A stretch of 64,000 bases of DNA from Zavarzinella sp. (GTDB taxonomy: Bacteria > Planctomycetota > Planctomycetia > Gemmatales > Gemmataceae), in contig JAWKTI010000001.1 in assembly GCA_041399155.1 (NCBI GenBank), positions 682,001-746,000 on the forward strand, read 5' to 3'. Positions within the stretch are counted from its first letter, which is position 1. Each line of letters begins with the position of its first letter. Made by a program: the position numbers and the translations under genes. This document shows, piece after piece, positions 18,136-27,320 of this stretch. Under the pieces are notes generated by a model. The model made no database searches and had not been told where the DNA came from. It was given only the letters and a program-made list of their open reading frames with translations.

Positions 18136-18358
18136 GCGCACATTTCAACTTTTTTCGGTTATTTTTAACAAAAGAATGCTGTTACATAGTTGTGACAAAC
18201 GAAAAGTCACCGTGAACCGTTTTGATAGTCGCCCTCTCTAATTTGGCACGCAGGGTAAAATGGTTTACCCCACACGAGTAGCTGTAGGGAATGCCCGTTT
18301 TTGGCTACCAGTGTTTGAAGTTTTTAACATGATGAAGTTTCCATTCTGGAGGTGGATC

Positions 18359-18784
18359 ATGGCACGTAGAGATGCATTACAAAGGATCAATAGAGTATTG
18401 ACCGATCGCCGTACAGAACTGATCCGCTTACTGCGATCAGATCTGGAAAGCCTGGGCCACGATCGGCACGCCAGCGTTACTGGTGATGCTGCCGACTTTG
18501 CCCTGGAATTAAGTGGGGAAGAACTGACTTCTCAACTGGCGGAAATCGAAGCCCGCGAACTCAACCAGATTGACCGTGCGTTGATCAGGATTCGTAAAGG
18601 GGTGTTTGGCATTTGTGAAGGGTGTTCCAAAAACATCCCGATCGCCCGACTGAACGCACTCCCTTACAGCGAACTCTGTATCGAATGTCAGCGACTGGCT
18701 GAAAAAGATTCGACCTGGCTTTCAGATAAGCGACGCAAAAACGCGGCACATTCGCAGATGGTTGAATCAGAATCTCTCAACTAA
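18359..18784 (+). CDS. DksA/TraR-type zinc-finger transcriptional regulator
   Basis: 141 residues from the ATG at 18359, which has GGAGGTGGATC immediately upstream. An earlier in-frame start 33 codons back has no such site and encodes unrelated sequence. A coiled-coil region (LTDRRTELIRLLRSDLESL... LAEIEARELNQIDRALIRI) is followed by the C4 zinc finger ICEGCSK...CIECQ, the two CxxC pairs that define the family. DksA-like proteins bind the RNA polymerase secondary channel and modulate stringent-type control. It stands alone. Confidence 0.9.
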   Translation: MARRDALQRINRVLTDRRTELIRLLRSDLESLGHDRHASVTGDAADFALELSGEELTSQLAEIEARELNQIDRALIRIRKGVFGICEGCSKNIPIARLNALPYSELCIECQRLAEKDSTWLSDKRRKNAAHSQMVESESLN

Positions 18785-18900
18785 CGCTTCAGTTTCTTTC
18801 AGGATCTGGCCGTCACAAATCAGCTGGTTTTCAATTTCTCAAGTTTGAAAAACAATTTATTTGAAAGAACTGAAGTATGCCCCAATCAATCTTCAACTGA

Positions 18901-20190
18901 TCAATAGAAGATGCTGAAGCCGACATTGAAGCCCTGAGTCCAGAAGGTCTGGTCCTGCCAACGGAACAGTGGGGCATTTGTGGTATTGGCTGGGGCACCT
19001 GCAATGTACGGCACGTTAGCATCGTTGATTGTGGGATCAATCAATTGACCCGGGCGTGCAGCGTTGGTCAGATAAATCAGGCTGTAGCCTGCTGAAACCA
19101 CCAGATATTCCGTGAGCTGGTAGGTGAGGTTCAGATTCAATTCACCCATGGCAGCAAACTGGTTCCGTTCGTGCGTACCGGCGTTGGTGGGCTGCACATA
19201 CAGACCACCAGGCAGCGAAGATACGGCACCTGCGGGAGTGGTGACTGTGTTGAAGCCAATCAGCTCTGCACGTTGGGCAACAGTACCAAGAGCCAGTTTT
19301 GCACCCACGTCGAAGCCAAGGCCATAATTCCCGAAGAAGCGGGCTCGTGTACCTAACTGCCCACCGTAAAACTGGTTACGGACGCGGTACGAATCTCGAA
19401 CGTCCAGTCGGGCACCACCTGGAAAGATGGAGGTATCGGCTATGACAATCGATTCTTCCAGGCTGAAATAGCGGTAACCAATCTGGTAATCGGTCTGGTC
19501 GGCAACCAACGCAAACCCTCGCACCAGCAAGTTGGCATCGTAACCAAAAAGTTCACTTTCGGAAACGATTGCCGTGCCGCCAATGTATCCACCAGGACCG
19601 GGTAATGACGAATACAGAACTATTGGCGTGGTGGTGGGGGCACCTGCTCGGAAATACGGGCGGGCGATACTGGGCAGGCCTGTCGAACCAGAAAAGAAAC
19701 TGCCGGATTCCGACATTTGTTCCAGACGGAAATAACTGGCATCCACACCAAAAATATCGGTGAAATAGCCACCTGCGGACAAGCGAATGCCACTGGCGAT
19801 GCCATAATCAATTTCCCCATCGTTGGGATAGAGCGGGATCGTGGTTGCGGGTGCGGCAGCACCTGCCAGACCATCGGGAACTCGCACCGCCAGCGTCGGT
19901 GGATTTTGTGGGCGATACCACCAGAGCAGGTAATCTGCTGTAAACCACATGCGTGCTTCCTGATAGCCCAGCGAAGGAACGTCTGGGGCAAATCCTTGTG
20001 GAATTTCTGGTGTTGGTGTGTTCAAACTGGATAATGGTGGGGGTTGCGAAATCCCCATCACGGGTGGGTTTCCAGGTGCGGGTTGCTCCGGCACCTGAGC
20101 CGAAGCTGGCCGGAATTCAGTATTTACCTGTGCGAAACTGTTGCCGGTTAGCCAGACCAGGCTAACTGCAATTAATGATAGCTTTTTCAT
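18901..20190 (-). CDS. BBP7-family outer-membrane beta-barrel protein, second copy
   Basis: About 429 residues from the ATG at 20190, preceded by GGGGGCAAAT. The signal peptide is MKKLSLIAVSLVWLTGNSFAQ. A short Pro-rich segment (residues 25-75) leads to the barrel entry MWFTADYLLWWYRPQNPP. This matches the AEYLYWRG position of the copy at 2024. Strand-rich repeats follow, including YQIGYRYFSLEES, FGVDASYFRLEQM and YLVVSAGYSLIYLTNAAR, and the chain ends in an aromatic residue (VGFSIFY). The two BBP7 proteins share fold and layout but little sequence. Likely surface localised. Confidence 0.88.
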   Translation of the reverse strand: MKKLSLIAVSLVWLTGNSFAQVNTEFRPASAQVPEQPAPGNPPVMGISQPPPLSSLNTPTPEIPQGFAPDVPSLGYQEARMWFTADYLLWWYRPQNPPTLAVRVPDGLAGAAAPATTIPLYPNDGEIDYGIASGIRLSAGGYFTDIFGVDASYFRLEQMSESGSFFSGSTGLPSIARPYFRAGAPTTTPIVLYSSLPGPGGYIGGTAIVSESELFGYDANLLVRGFALVADQTDYQIGYRYFSLEESIVIADTSIFPGGARLDVRDSYRVRNQFYGGQLGTRARFFGNYGLGFDVGAKLALGTVAQRAELIGFNTVTTPAGAVSSLPGGLYVQPTNAGTHERNQFAAMGELNLNLTYQLTEYLVVSAGYSLIYLTNAARPGQLIDPTINDANVPYIAGAPANTTNAPLFRWQDQTFWTQGFNVGFSIFY

Positions 20191-20372
20191 ATTTGCCCCC
20201 ACGAACAACACTTCATTGGCACTGCACCGTGGGTGAAAACTGGTTGTTTTCCCAACAATTCAATGCCATTTATTTCCCCATGGGTGCTATGGGCAAAAAT
20301 GAAAAAAAATACTAGCCCAGTTTTTTCAAGGTAGTGCGTAACAATGGCATGTTCAGGTAAACTGAAGAAAGT

Positions 20373-20398
20373 AAATAAATGAATTTTTACTCATTTTT
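20373..20398 (-). terminator. A/T-rich hairpin behind uppP
   Basis: AAATGA and TCATTT arms around ATTTTTAC lie directly downstream of the uppP stop (20402, minus strand). On the minus strand the hairpin is followed by T-rich sequence (TTTATTTACTTTC), fitting an intrinsic terminator. It resembles the hairpins at 18108 and 23401. Confidence 0.4.
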
Positions 20399-20401
20399 CG
20401 G

Positions 20402-21244
20402 TCAGATGGCATAGCGATAGGAGAGATAGAGTAGAAGAGCACCCAGACCGATGCGGTATCCCACAAAAACCGACATACTGTGCGTGCGAAGAAACTTTAA
20501 CAGCCAGGCGATGGAAAGATACCCCACTAGTGCAGCCACCAGACTTCCGATCAGCAGATTGGTTAATTGGCTTTGTGCGGCAAACAGTTCGTGGCGTTCG
20601 CTGTACGATTCGTAGAGCCCTGCACCCAGAATAGTGGGCAAAGAAATGAGAAAACTGAACCGTGCCGCAGTGGGACGTGCTAAACCAATAATCAACGCAG
20701 CAGTGATGGTACAGCCCGAACGAGACCCTCCTGGAATCAGGGCAAAAGCCTGAAAACAGCCGATAAACAGGGCATCCATCCAGCGAATATCCCCTTCATT
20801 TCGCCCCAAGGTGCCGCGTTGCTGCCGTCGATAGGCAATCAATTCGGCCACCAGCATCAGCAGTGCAAAGAAAATGGCTGCGAGGCCCATTACCTGGAGT
20901 GTATATAATCGCTCTTTGATGAAGTCTTTTGCCAATAATCCCACGACCACGGCTGGGATGGTGCCCACCACGATTTTCCAGCACAATACACTATCCGAGC
21001 TGGCGTTTGGTGCGAAAGCAAAGCGGTCGTGCAAAAATGCCTGTAACAACCGAATGATATCCTTGCGGAAGTAGAGCACCACTGCGATCAGGGTGCCCAA
21101 CTGAATTGCGGTGGTAAATGCATCATTCGGCGTGGGATGTTCCAGCCATTTCCGCACCACAACGAGGTGGGCGGTGCTGCTGATCGGCAGAAATTCGGTT
21201 AATCCCTGCACCACACCGAGTAGAATTGCTTCCCAAACGGTCAT
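20402..21244 (-). CDS. uppP: Undecaprenyl-diphosphatase
   Basis: 280 residues from the ATG at 21244 (MTVWEAILLGVVQGLTEFLP). The longer frame upstream adds 19 unrelated residues. Removes a phosphate from undecaprenyl pyrophosphate so that the lipid carrier can be reused in cell-wall and polysaccharide synthesis. The BacA/UppP motifs are clear: QGLTEFLPISSTAHLVV near the N-terminus and ALIPGGSRSGCTIT in the middle. Some eight hydrophobic helices are visible. It matters for planctomycetes because it implies an active lipid-carrier cycle. Neighbours are unrelated. Confidence 0.93.
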   Translation of the reverse strand: MTVWEAILLGVVQGLTEFLPISSTAHLVVVRKWLEHPTPNDAFTTAIQLGTLIAVVLYFRKDIIRLLQAFLHDRFAFAPNASSDSVLCWKIVVGTIPAVVVGLLAKDFIKERLYTLQVMGLAAIFFALLMLVAELIAYRRQQRGTLGRNEGDIRWMDALFIGCFQAFALIPGGSRSGCTITAALIIGLARPTAARFSFLISLPTILGAGLYESYSERHELFAAQSQLTNLLIGSLVAALVGYLSIAWLLKFLRTHSMSVFVGYRIGLGALLLYLSYRYAI

Positions 21245-21307
21245 TTGGATGAAAACACCTTCATAAATGAGAAAAGATGAGAAATTCCAATGGCCCACCA
21301 AGGGGGA

Positions 21308-22450
21308 TTATTGGAATTTGGGAACTTCTTTGCTGAGATGGTCGTACCGCTGTTTCAATTGATTTTTGAAGTTATTTGCTTCATTTTCTACCGATTTTGC
21401 CCAGTTGCCGTTGTTTGTGGCGTTCAGGGTTTCTTTCATTCGTGGCACCAGCATGTCGATTTTCTTGTGCATTTCAGCCACGTTGTAATGTTTTTCCATT
21501 GCCAGCTTCAATTTGGCGATGGTCAGCTTTTTCCCTTCGGGATGGTCGAGAATTGCCCGCCCCACCATGCTGCCCCAGCCTGGCCAACCTTCGTGAGGAT
21601 TGCGCCACAACTGATCCATCCCGTGGGGAATAAACACCGCTTTGCCTTTTGGTTCAAAGTACACTCGGTAGTTATTGCGATTTCGAAAATAGCCATCCCA
21701 GTCGGCGGTGATGATCTGCAGTGCTGCGTTCGTGCACAATAAATCCACGTTTACCAGTTCAGATACTTTGGCGTAGCGTTTGTTGGCATCCGGTTCACGG
21801 CAGGCGTTTGCCAGTGCTTTCAGATCGGCATGATCGTTGGGGGTGCCTGTATCCAGCTTTAAGTTAGCATCGATATCCTGCAGAAAGCCACCATCATAGA
21901 GGTTGCCTTTCGCATTTTTGAAATTTCGCTTCAACCAGTCTTTATTAAACCCTTCTTTGAAAACATACGGCCCCACGTGGCGACCGTTCAGCACCACCGC
22001 AGCGTGGGTACATCGACAGGCCGGCAAGCCCATGGCCAGTGCCAGATCATTGGCGATCAATTCGTTCATGTAACTGCCATCCTGCACTCCATTATTCAGA
22101 TGGAACTTCACCAGACCATGGAGCTCCTGTTTTTCACCCAGCTTTTCGGTATTCAATGTCAGGCCCGGCCGATCGGTCCAGGCACGGGTAGAACCGGCTG
22201 CACCCTTGATGTGAATAGCCACCTTTTTCAGTTGAATGTCGCCGATTTTGATGTCGCACGCAACATCTTTACGTGGTTCCCGCTTCAGGCTTTCTTCTGC
22301 TTCTTTGGTGGTGGTAATTTCCACAATTGGCATTTTGCTGCCAGGATGCTTAAAAAACGCATCGCTGGGATCGGGCTTCTTTTCCTGAGCCAGCCCGGGA
22401 AATGAAATCGCTAGTAGCAGGTAAACTGGAACAAAACGCTGGAATATCAT
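21308..22450 (-). CDS. CotH kinase family secreted protein
   Basis: 380 residues from the ATG at 22450 with signal peptide MIFQRFVPVYLLLAISFPGLAQ. CotH signatures are visible: AIHIKGAAGSTR (nucleotide-loop-like), DRPGLTLNTEKL, HGLVKFHLNNGVQDGSYMNELIANDLA, GPYVFKEGFN, NLYDGG and FIPHGMDQLW. CotH of Bacillus spore coats phosphorylates coat proteins. Secreted homologues in planctomycetes are common but their targets are unknown. The DxD-like residues near HGMDQLW match the family's metal site. It is probably transcribed alone, 60 bp ahead of uppP. Confidence 0.85.
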   Translation of the reverse strand: MIFQRFVPVYLLLAISFPGLAQEKKPDPSDAFFKHPGSKMPIVEITTTKEAEESLKREPRKDVACDIKIGDIQLKKVAIHIKGAAGSTRAWTDRPGLTLNTEKLGEKQELHGLVKFHLNNGVQDGSYMNELIANDLALAMGLPACRCTHAAVVLNGRHVGPYVFKEGFNKDWLKRNFKNAKGNLYDGGFLQDIDANLKLDTGTPNDHADLKALANACREPDANKRYAKVSELVNVDLLCTNAALQIITADWDGYFRNRNNYRVYFEPKGKAVFIPHGMDQLWRNPHEGWPGWGSMVGRAILDHPEGKKLTIAKLKLAMEKHYNVAEMHKKIDMLVPRMKETLNATNNGNWAKSVENEANNFKNQLKQRYDHLSKEVPKFQ

Positions 22451-22709
22451 CGGTGCTGCCTTGCAGTTGGTGGACATCTCTCCCACTGTACTTGGGAAAA
22501 GCCTATCTGCATTCTACTTAATCACCCTCCGATTGGAGAGTGCCCACGATTCGGGGCTCGCGAAAACTTCAGCCTTGTCGTGCTCCCCCTTCCCTGCGAG
22601 GGAAGGGGGTTGGGTCAAAATTCGATCATAACGGGCGGATACGCCAAAATTGCCACATTTCTTAGAATACCCCAGTACCATCACCACGAACGGTGGGAGA
22701 GAAAACACG

Positions 22710-23405
22710 ATGTTTCGAAAAAGACGCTGGCTGCTGAATCTCCTCACATTGTGCTCTTTTCTTCTAATTGCCCTCATCGCACTGGTGGTGTTGCTCAAAC
22801 AGGAACCCCGGATCTACAAAGATACGGTGATGCCTGCTGGTTTTCTGCGGGAAACCCGTTCCCGCGAAATGATGCAACTGATGAACGATGCCGGCAATTA
22901 CATCCGGAATGAGCCACGGTGGTATGTTTCTTTTGCAAACGAGCAAATGAACAGCTTTCTACAAGGCGATGATTTCGATACCTACCTGGGTGGGGATAGT
23001 CGACTGCCCGATGGTTTTACCGATCCACGTATTTTCGTGGAAAATAATCGTCTGCGGTTGGCGATTCGCTACGGCAAAGGCGTGTTCAGCACCATCTTAA
23101 GCCTGGATTTGCGACTGTGGATTATCCCTTCAGAAATTAACCGCATTGGCATGGAAGTGATCAGCCTGAAAGCCGGTGCGGTGCCACTGTCACCTGCAAT
23201 GGTGCTGGACTACATCAGCGAAGCGGTTCGGAAAAACAATATCGAAATCACCTGGTATCGGGATAAAAACCACCCTGTAGCGGTGATGCGGTTGCAATCA
23301 GAGAATAATTTCCCCACCTTTCAACTGGATCGGCTGGAATTAAACGATGGCAATCTGACCATTGGTGGGCGAAAAATCAATTTTGTAGAAGTCCAGCCAG
23401 AATAA
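22710..23405 (+). CDS. Membrane-anchored hypothetical protein
   Basis: 231 residues from the ATG at 22710, preceded by GGTGGGAGA. The basic start RKRRWLLN is followed by one hydrophobic helix (residues 10-30, LTLCSFLLIALIALVVLL). The remainder is an exported domain with alternating strands (GKGVFSTILSLDLRLWI, IGMEVISLKAGAVPLSP) and no Cys. The layout suggests a lipid- or surface-binding domain such as the LPS-assembly-type AsmA neighbours, but no family is recognised. The stop codon lies inside a hairpin. Confidence 0.65.
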   Translation: MFRKRRWLLNLLTLCSFLLIALIALVVLLKQEPRIYKDTVMPAGFLRETRSREMMQLMNDAGNYIRNEPRWYVSFANEQMNSFLQGDDFDTYLGGDSRLPDGFTDPRIFVENNRLRLAIRYGKGVFSTILSLDLRLWIIPSEINRIGMEVISLKAGAVPLSPAMVLDYISEAVRKNNIEITWYRDKNHPVAVMRLQSENNFPTFQLDRLELNDGNLTIGGRKINFVEVQPE

Positions 23406-23427
23406 ATGAGAGAACCCTCATTTTATT
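23401..23427 (+). terminator. A/T-rich hairpin AATAAATGAG / CTCATTTTATT
   Basis: The left arm overlaps the stop codon of the preceding gene and the right arm (23417-23427) is T-rich, as an intrinsic terminator would be. One base bulges. It is the same type as the hairpins at 18108 and 20373. Confidence 0.45.
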
Positions 23428-23550
23428 GGGCTGATGCACCTGCTTTTCTGACCGTGCGACAATTACGTTGTTTCATTTTTCAACTTTTTCAGATACAGTA
23501 TGTAGCACAGACCTGCCAGTTAGTTTTGTCGTTGAACAGGAACCTTCCCA

Positions 23551-24804
23551 ATGCGTTTATCCCTTTCACTTGTTGTGGCGTGCTGGTGCCTCTCGCCTGT
23601 ATTGTCATTCGCTGAAAACTGGACCACCTACCGTGGGCCACAGGAAAATGGCCACACTACTGCCAAAAATCTTCCCAATGAATGGAGCGAGCAACAGAAT
23701 ATTGCCTGGAAAGTGCCCATCCGTGGGCGGGGCTGGTCTTCCCCGGTGATCTGGGGCAATGAACTTTGGCTGACGACCGCTTCTCCCGATGGCAAAGAAC
23801 TGTGGGCAATCTGCCTGGATCGGCAGTCTGGCAAAACGCTGTTCGAAGAGAAACTGGTTGATGTTGCGAAACCACAATATGCGCACCCCTACAACAGTTA
23901 TGCCTCTCCCACGCCATGTATGGAAGAAGGCCGCATCTACCTGCATTGGGGCAGCCCCGCAACAATCTGCCTCGATACCAAAACCCGAAAGCCCATCTGG
24001 ACCCGCACCGATTTGAAGTGCGACCACTTCCGTGGTGCGGGATCGTCTCCTGTCATCGCAGGTGATCTGCTCATTCTGACCTTTGATGGCTTTGATTTCC
24101 AGTACGTGATGGCGCTCGACAAAAACACCGGTAAGGATGTCTGGCGTGCGAACCGCACCTACCACGATCCGAAAGGAAATGGCGATTACAAGAAAGCCTA
24201 TTCCACCCCGAAAGTAATTGATGTGGCTGGCAAAAAGCTGGTTGTTTCTCCTTCTGCTGCCTACACCTGTGCGTACGAACTGGAAACTGGCAAAGAAGTC
24301 TGGAAGGTCAAACACGGTGGGATGAATGCTGCCAGCTTGCCGATCTTCGAACATGGCCTGCTTTATACCACCAGTGCCGATGGTGGGGATCAACTGGTTG
24401 CAGTCAAACCCGATGGCACAGGCGATGTGACCAAATCCCACGTGGCCTGGAAGAGCAACAAGGGCATTCCCAACCGCAGCTCGCTGTTACCGCTGGGAGA
24501 TTATCTCTTCATGGTGAACAGCGGCCGCATTGCCACGTGCATGGAAGCCAAAACCGGCAAAGTGCTGAACACCGCACGTCTGGAAGGCAGTTCTTCCAAG
24601 TTTGTTGCCTCGCCAATTCTTTCTGAAGGCAAAATCTATGTGTTCGACGAAGATGGCATGTCATTCGTCTTTAAGGCAGATGAATCGCTGGAAGTACTGG
24701 GCAAAAACAAACTGGCGGACGGCGTGATGGCCTCACCCGCAGCAGTGGATAATAGTTTGTATGTTCGCACCAAATCGCACATGTACTGCATTCAGAAAAA
24801 GTAA
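23551..24804 (+). CDS. PQQ-like beta-propeller repeat secreted protein
   Basis: 417 residues. The signal peptide (MRLSLSLVVACWCLSPVLSFA) is followed by repeated outer beta-strand motifs of the PQQ or BamB-type propeller: NIAWKVPIRGRGWSSP, ELWAICLDRQSGKTLFEEKL, VMALDKNTGKDVWRANRTY, CAYELETGKEVWKVK and CMEAKTGKVLNTARL. Blades with W-K-x-x-x-G signatures are typical. No calcium- or PQQ-binding residues stand out, so this is more likely a scaffold or sugar/protein-binding propeller than a dehydrogenase. It stands alone. Many such proteins occur in planctomycetes. Confidence 0.85.
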   Translation: MRLSLSLVVACWCLSPVLSFAENWTTYRGPQENGHTTAKNLPNEWSEQQNIAWKVPIRGRGWSSPVIWGNELWLTTASPDGKELWAICLDRQSGKTLFEEKLVDVAKPQYAHPYNSYASPTPCMEEGRIYLHWGSPATICLDTKTRKPIWTRTDLKCDHFRGAGSSPVIAGDLLILTFDGFDFQYVMALDKNTGKDVWRANRTYHDPKGNGDYKKAYSTPKVIDVAGKKLVVSPSAAYTCAYELETGKEVWKVKHGGMNAASLPIFEHGLLYTTSADGGDQLVAVKPDGTGDVTKSHVAWKSNKGIPNRSSLLPLGDYLFMVNSGRIATCMEAKTGKVLNTARLEGSSSKFVASPILSEGKIYVFDEDGMSFVFKADESLEVLGKNKLADGVMASPAAVDNSLYVRTKSHMYCIQKK

Positions 24805-24846
24805 CATCATGGGGTATGATTTCGCCCTACTCCCATCGCCAACTTA

Positions 24847-25302
24847 CTACCCTGTTCGTTCGCATGCCTGCAACATCGCCTGCAGTGGTTCTGGATCTGC
24901 GAGCCGATGATCGTTCCCGACTTCCAGTAACGTGGCCTGACTTCGCGACGCCAGTTCTTCGCTGTCTGCAAACGGAATCACATCATCCGCACGACTGTGC
25001 AGAATAATGGTGTCCGGTGGCACCGACTTCACCGAGCCCCAATTTTTCCAGGCCGGGCATAAAAGAACCAATCGAGCGTTTGGGGCGATGATATTCATGG
25101 CGACCGCACCCCCGCGTGAACTTCCCACCACGACATCGGGTGCGTGGGTGTCGTACTCTTGCTGAGCAATTCGCACCGCAGCGAAAAAGTCGTCGTCTGG
25201 CAGGGCGGGATTCAAAACCTCGTGGTGGTGATTTTGCAGAAAGGTCGGCTTCACCCCACCTGGGACACTTCGCCAACCATGTAAAAACAGTATTTTCATC
25301 AA
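24847..25302 (-). CDS. Small alpha/beta hydrolase
   Basis: 151 residues. KILFLHGWRS is the first strand with the oxyanion HGW turn. VVVGSSRGGAVAM is the nucleophile elbow (Ser in GSSRGG). ADDVIPF and NDHRLADPE carry the candidate Asp and His. This is the compact lid-less form similar to YqiA or RBBP9 esterases. No signal peptide. The substrate cannot be told. It converges with the propeller gene, 42 bp apart. The initial ATG pair (MMK) leaves a one-codon uncertainty in start. Confidence 0.8.
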   Translation of the reverse strand: MMKILFLHGWRSVPGGVKPTFLQNHHHEVLNPALPDDDFFAAVRIAQQEYDTHAPDVVVGSSRGGAVAMNIIAPNARLVLLCPAWKNWGSVKSVPPDTIILHSRADDVIPFADSEELASRSQATLLEVGNDHRLADPEPLQAMLQACERTG

Positions 25303-25581
25303 ACAAACTCCGCAGATGGCATCAAAAACAACTTTTGATACAATACATATTTACATATCAATATAGTAAACGAGTGTTTACTTAAAAGCAAACAGATTTT
25401 GGGAAAATTTTTTGGAATTCTTTTTTCGAAAATCTGAAAAATTTGCCAAAATAACGATCAGGTAAATATTGGAATATTGTGCGAGTCATATCGCACTGGG
25501 CCGGTTGAACTCCCATGTTGTAGAAATACCGAACTGAAACCAATCGTGCAGCCAACACTCGTTCACAAAGTGGTAAACCAG

Positions 25582-26616
25582 ATGAAAAACTCTCTCACAT
25601 TCTCCGTAACTGCTTTGCTGGTAATTGTTTGCTATGGTTTTCGTGCTCAAACATGTGGGGCAGAACTGCCACCGTTGCCAGATAAAGAAGGCTTTGCCGG
25701 CTCGTTTGCAGGTGTCAGTAACGGTGCATTACTCGTTGCAGGTGGGGCAAACTTTCCGGATAAAAAACCCTGGGAAGGTGGAACCAAGGTCTGGTACGAC
25801 CAGGTTTATGTGCTTGAAAAACCGACTGGAAAGTGGCAGATTGCTGGTAAGTTGCCCCACGCACTGGGTTACGGTGCGGCAGTACAGTTTACGGATCGGC
25901 TGATTTGTATTGGTGGGAGCGACGCCACTCAGCACTATAAAGACGTATTTTTTCTGGACTGGAAAGATGGGAAACTGCAAACCGTGAAATTGCCCGAATT
26001 GCCCATTGCCATGGCCAACTGCTGTGGTGTGATGGTTGGTAATCACTTGTTTGTTGCCGGTGGCCTGTCCAGTCCCATGTCCAATAAAACGTTGAACCGC
26101 ATTTTTTGTATGCACCTGACAGCTCGCGATCCGGAATGGAAAGAAATCGCCCCATGTCCAGGTGGGGGAAGAATGCTGGCTGTGGCAGCGAACCTGAATG
26201 ATCAATTCTGGCTGATCAGTGGGGTCGACCTGATTGTTGATAACTCTGGGAAGCCCCAGCGGAAATACCTGCAGGATGCTTATTCCTACCACATGGAAAA
26301 GGGCTGGAAGCGACACGCCGATTTGCCATGGCCCACCGTTGCCGCTCCATCACCAGCACCCGTGCATGAAAACAGCCTTTTCGTGCTGGGCGGGGATGAT
26401 GGCACGCAGGTTGCCGTGCCGCCGAACCAGCACCAGGGTTTTCAGAAAACGATCCTCCGTTACAGCACCGCTGAAGACAAATGGCTGAAAATTGGGAAAC
26501 TAAAACTGCCCACAGTGACAACCTCAACAGCATTCTGGAATCAACAGTGGGTAATCCCCACGGGTGAAACCCGCCCAGGTGTTCGAACACCGATCGTAGG
26601 GACCTTCCGGCCATAA
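25582..26616 (+). CDS. Kelch-repeat secreted protein, NanM-like
   Basis: 344 residues from the ATG at 25582, with signal peptide MKNSLTFSVTALLVIVCYGF. An earlier in-frame start adds 35 residues without a signal. Kelch-type blades are visible: GALLVAGGANFPDKKPWEGG, AVQFTDRLICIGGSDA, MVGNHLFVAGGLSS and NSLFVLGGDDGT, each with the double-Gly and the spaced Tyr/Trp. The opening pair of blades with GGANFPD resembles N-acetylneuraminate epimerase (NanM), so a sugar mutarotase role is possible. No sialic-acid genes are near. AT-rich DNA precedes it. Confidence 0.8.
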   Translation: MKNSLTFSVTALLVIVCYGFRAQTCGAELPPLPDKEGFAGSFAGVSNGALLVAGGANFPDKKPWEGGTKVWYDQVYVLEKPTGKWQIAGKLPHALGYGAAVQFTDRLICIGGSDATQHYKDVFFLDWKDGKLQTVKLPELPIAMANCCGVMVGNHLFVAGGLSSPMSNKTLNRIFCMHLTARDPEWKEIAPCPGGGRMLAVAANLNDQFWLISGVDLIVDNSGKPQRKYLQDAYSYHMEKGWKRHADLPWPTVAAPSPAPVHENSLFVLGGDDGTQVAVPPNQHQGFQKTILRYSTAEDKWLKIGKLKLPTVTTSTAFWNQQWVIPTGETRPGVRTPIVGTFRP

Positions 26617-26705
26617 AGCAAAAGTTGTTGCAACTCAAAAAGTGGCGATAGGGATATCAGTTGTTGGTTTCAAACAATGAAATTAGCACCCTGAATCAAT
26701 GTTTG

Positions 26706-27320
26706 TTACCGGACCACTTGGCGAGTGCCATCATAACTAACCGCTTTGTGTCGCTCAACGACGAAATCCCAGTCCAGACGGTGGGGAGGTTCTAGCAAAT
26801 GTCGATATGCGGCAGCCATTTGTCTTGCGGACTCGCTGAAAGGAACTCCTCCGAAACCTGTACCCATCGCAGGTAACGCTACTATTTCGATCCTCCTGTC
26901 AGAAATGCGGTTATGCGATTGAACGGCGAGTAATGCCGCCCATGTTGCTGCATATACCTTATCAGTGCCTTCGATATTACCAGGCACTCGCATTGTCGGA
27001 GCATGACACAAGAACGGCAATGATGCATCATACGTGGGCAAGATGAATGCTGTACCGACGAGTTGTTCGCCAAAGTAATCGTTCATGATCTGTTGCTGAA
27101 CTCGCTGCATCAGAGACTCACCAAAACGATAGACGACAGCAGCGTCAATCCCTGCGGTCATTATTCCGAATGCATTACCTGCAGTCACGAAACAGTCGTG
27201 CGGTTCCAAATCCTCGAACCGTCCTTTGACGATGCGTACGTTCGGCAAATCTGCAAATCGTTCTTTGAATGCAGTGCACATTGCTTCTTCGGGATGGACT
27301 AGCCAAAGACCTTCGAGCAT
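26706..27320 (-). CDS. Macro-domain protein
   Basis: 204 residues. The adenosine-phosphate-ribose binding motifs of macro domains are present: FVTAGNAFGIMTAGIDAAVV (Asn and the substrate loop), FLCHAPTMRVPGNI and IVALPAMGTGFGGVPFSE (the Gly-rich phosphate loop). Such proteins bind or hydrolyse ADP-ribose derivatives, in the cytoplasm. There is no signal peptide. The gene is flanked by long repeat-containing gaps, and no obvious ADP-ribosyltransferase lies next to it, so whether it belongs to a modification/removal pair is open. Confidence 0.8.
   Translation of the reverse strand: MLEGLWLVHPEEAMCTAFKERFADLPNVRIVKGRFEDLEPHDCFVTAGNAFGIMTAGIDAAVVYRFGESLMQRVQQQIMNDYFGEQLVGTAFILPTYDASLPFLCHAPTMRVPGNIEGTDKVYAATWAALLAVQSHNRISDRRIEIVALPAMGTGFGGVPFSESARQMAAAYRHLLEPPHRLDWDFVVERHKAVSYDGTRQVVR

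Larger units (their letters stand above)
17336..18358. other. Intergenic region, about 1 kb, filled with repeats
   Basis: Holds five dRS3-like repeats (17516-17888, listed separately), one GAGCCGACGGTGTTAGCCGCGG motif near 17812 of a kind repeated in planctomycete genomes, a related inverted motif near 18065 (AGACGCTAACGTTCGTCTG) and an A/T-rich hairpin at 18108-18135. The short frames on both strands are products of the repeats. I see no gene. Confidence 0.6.
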
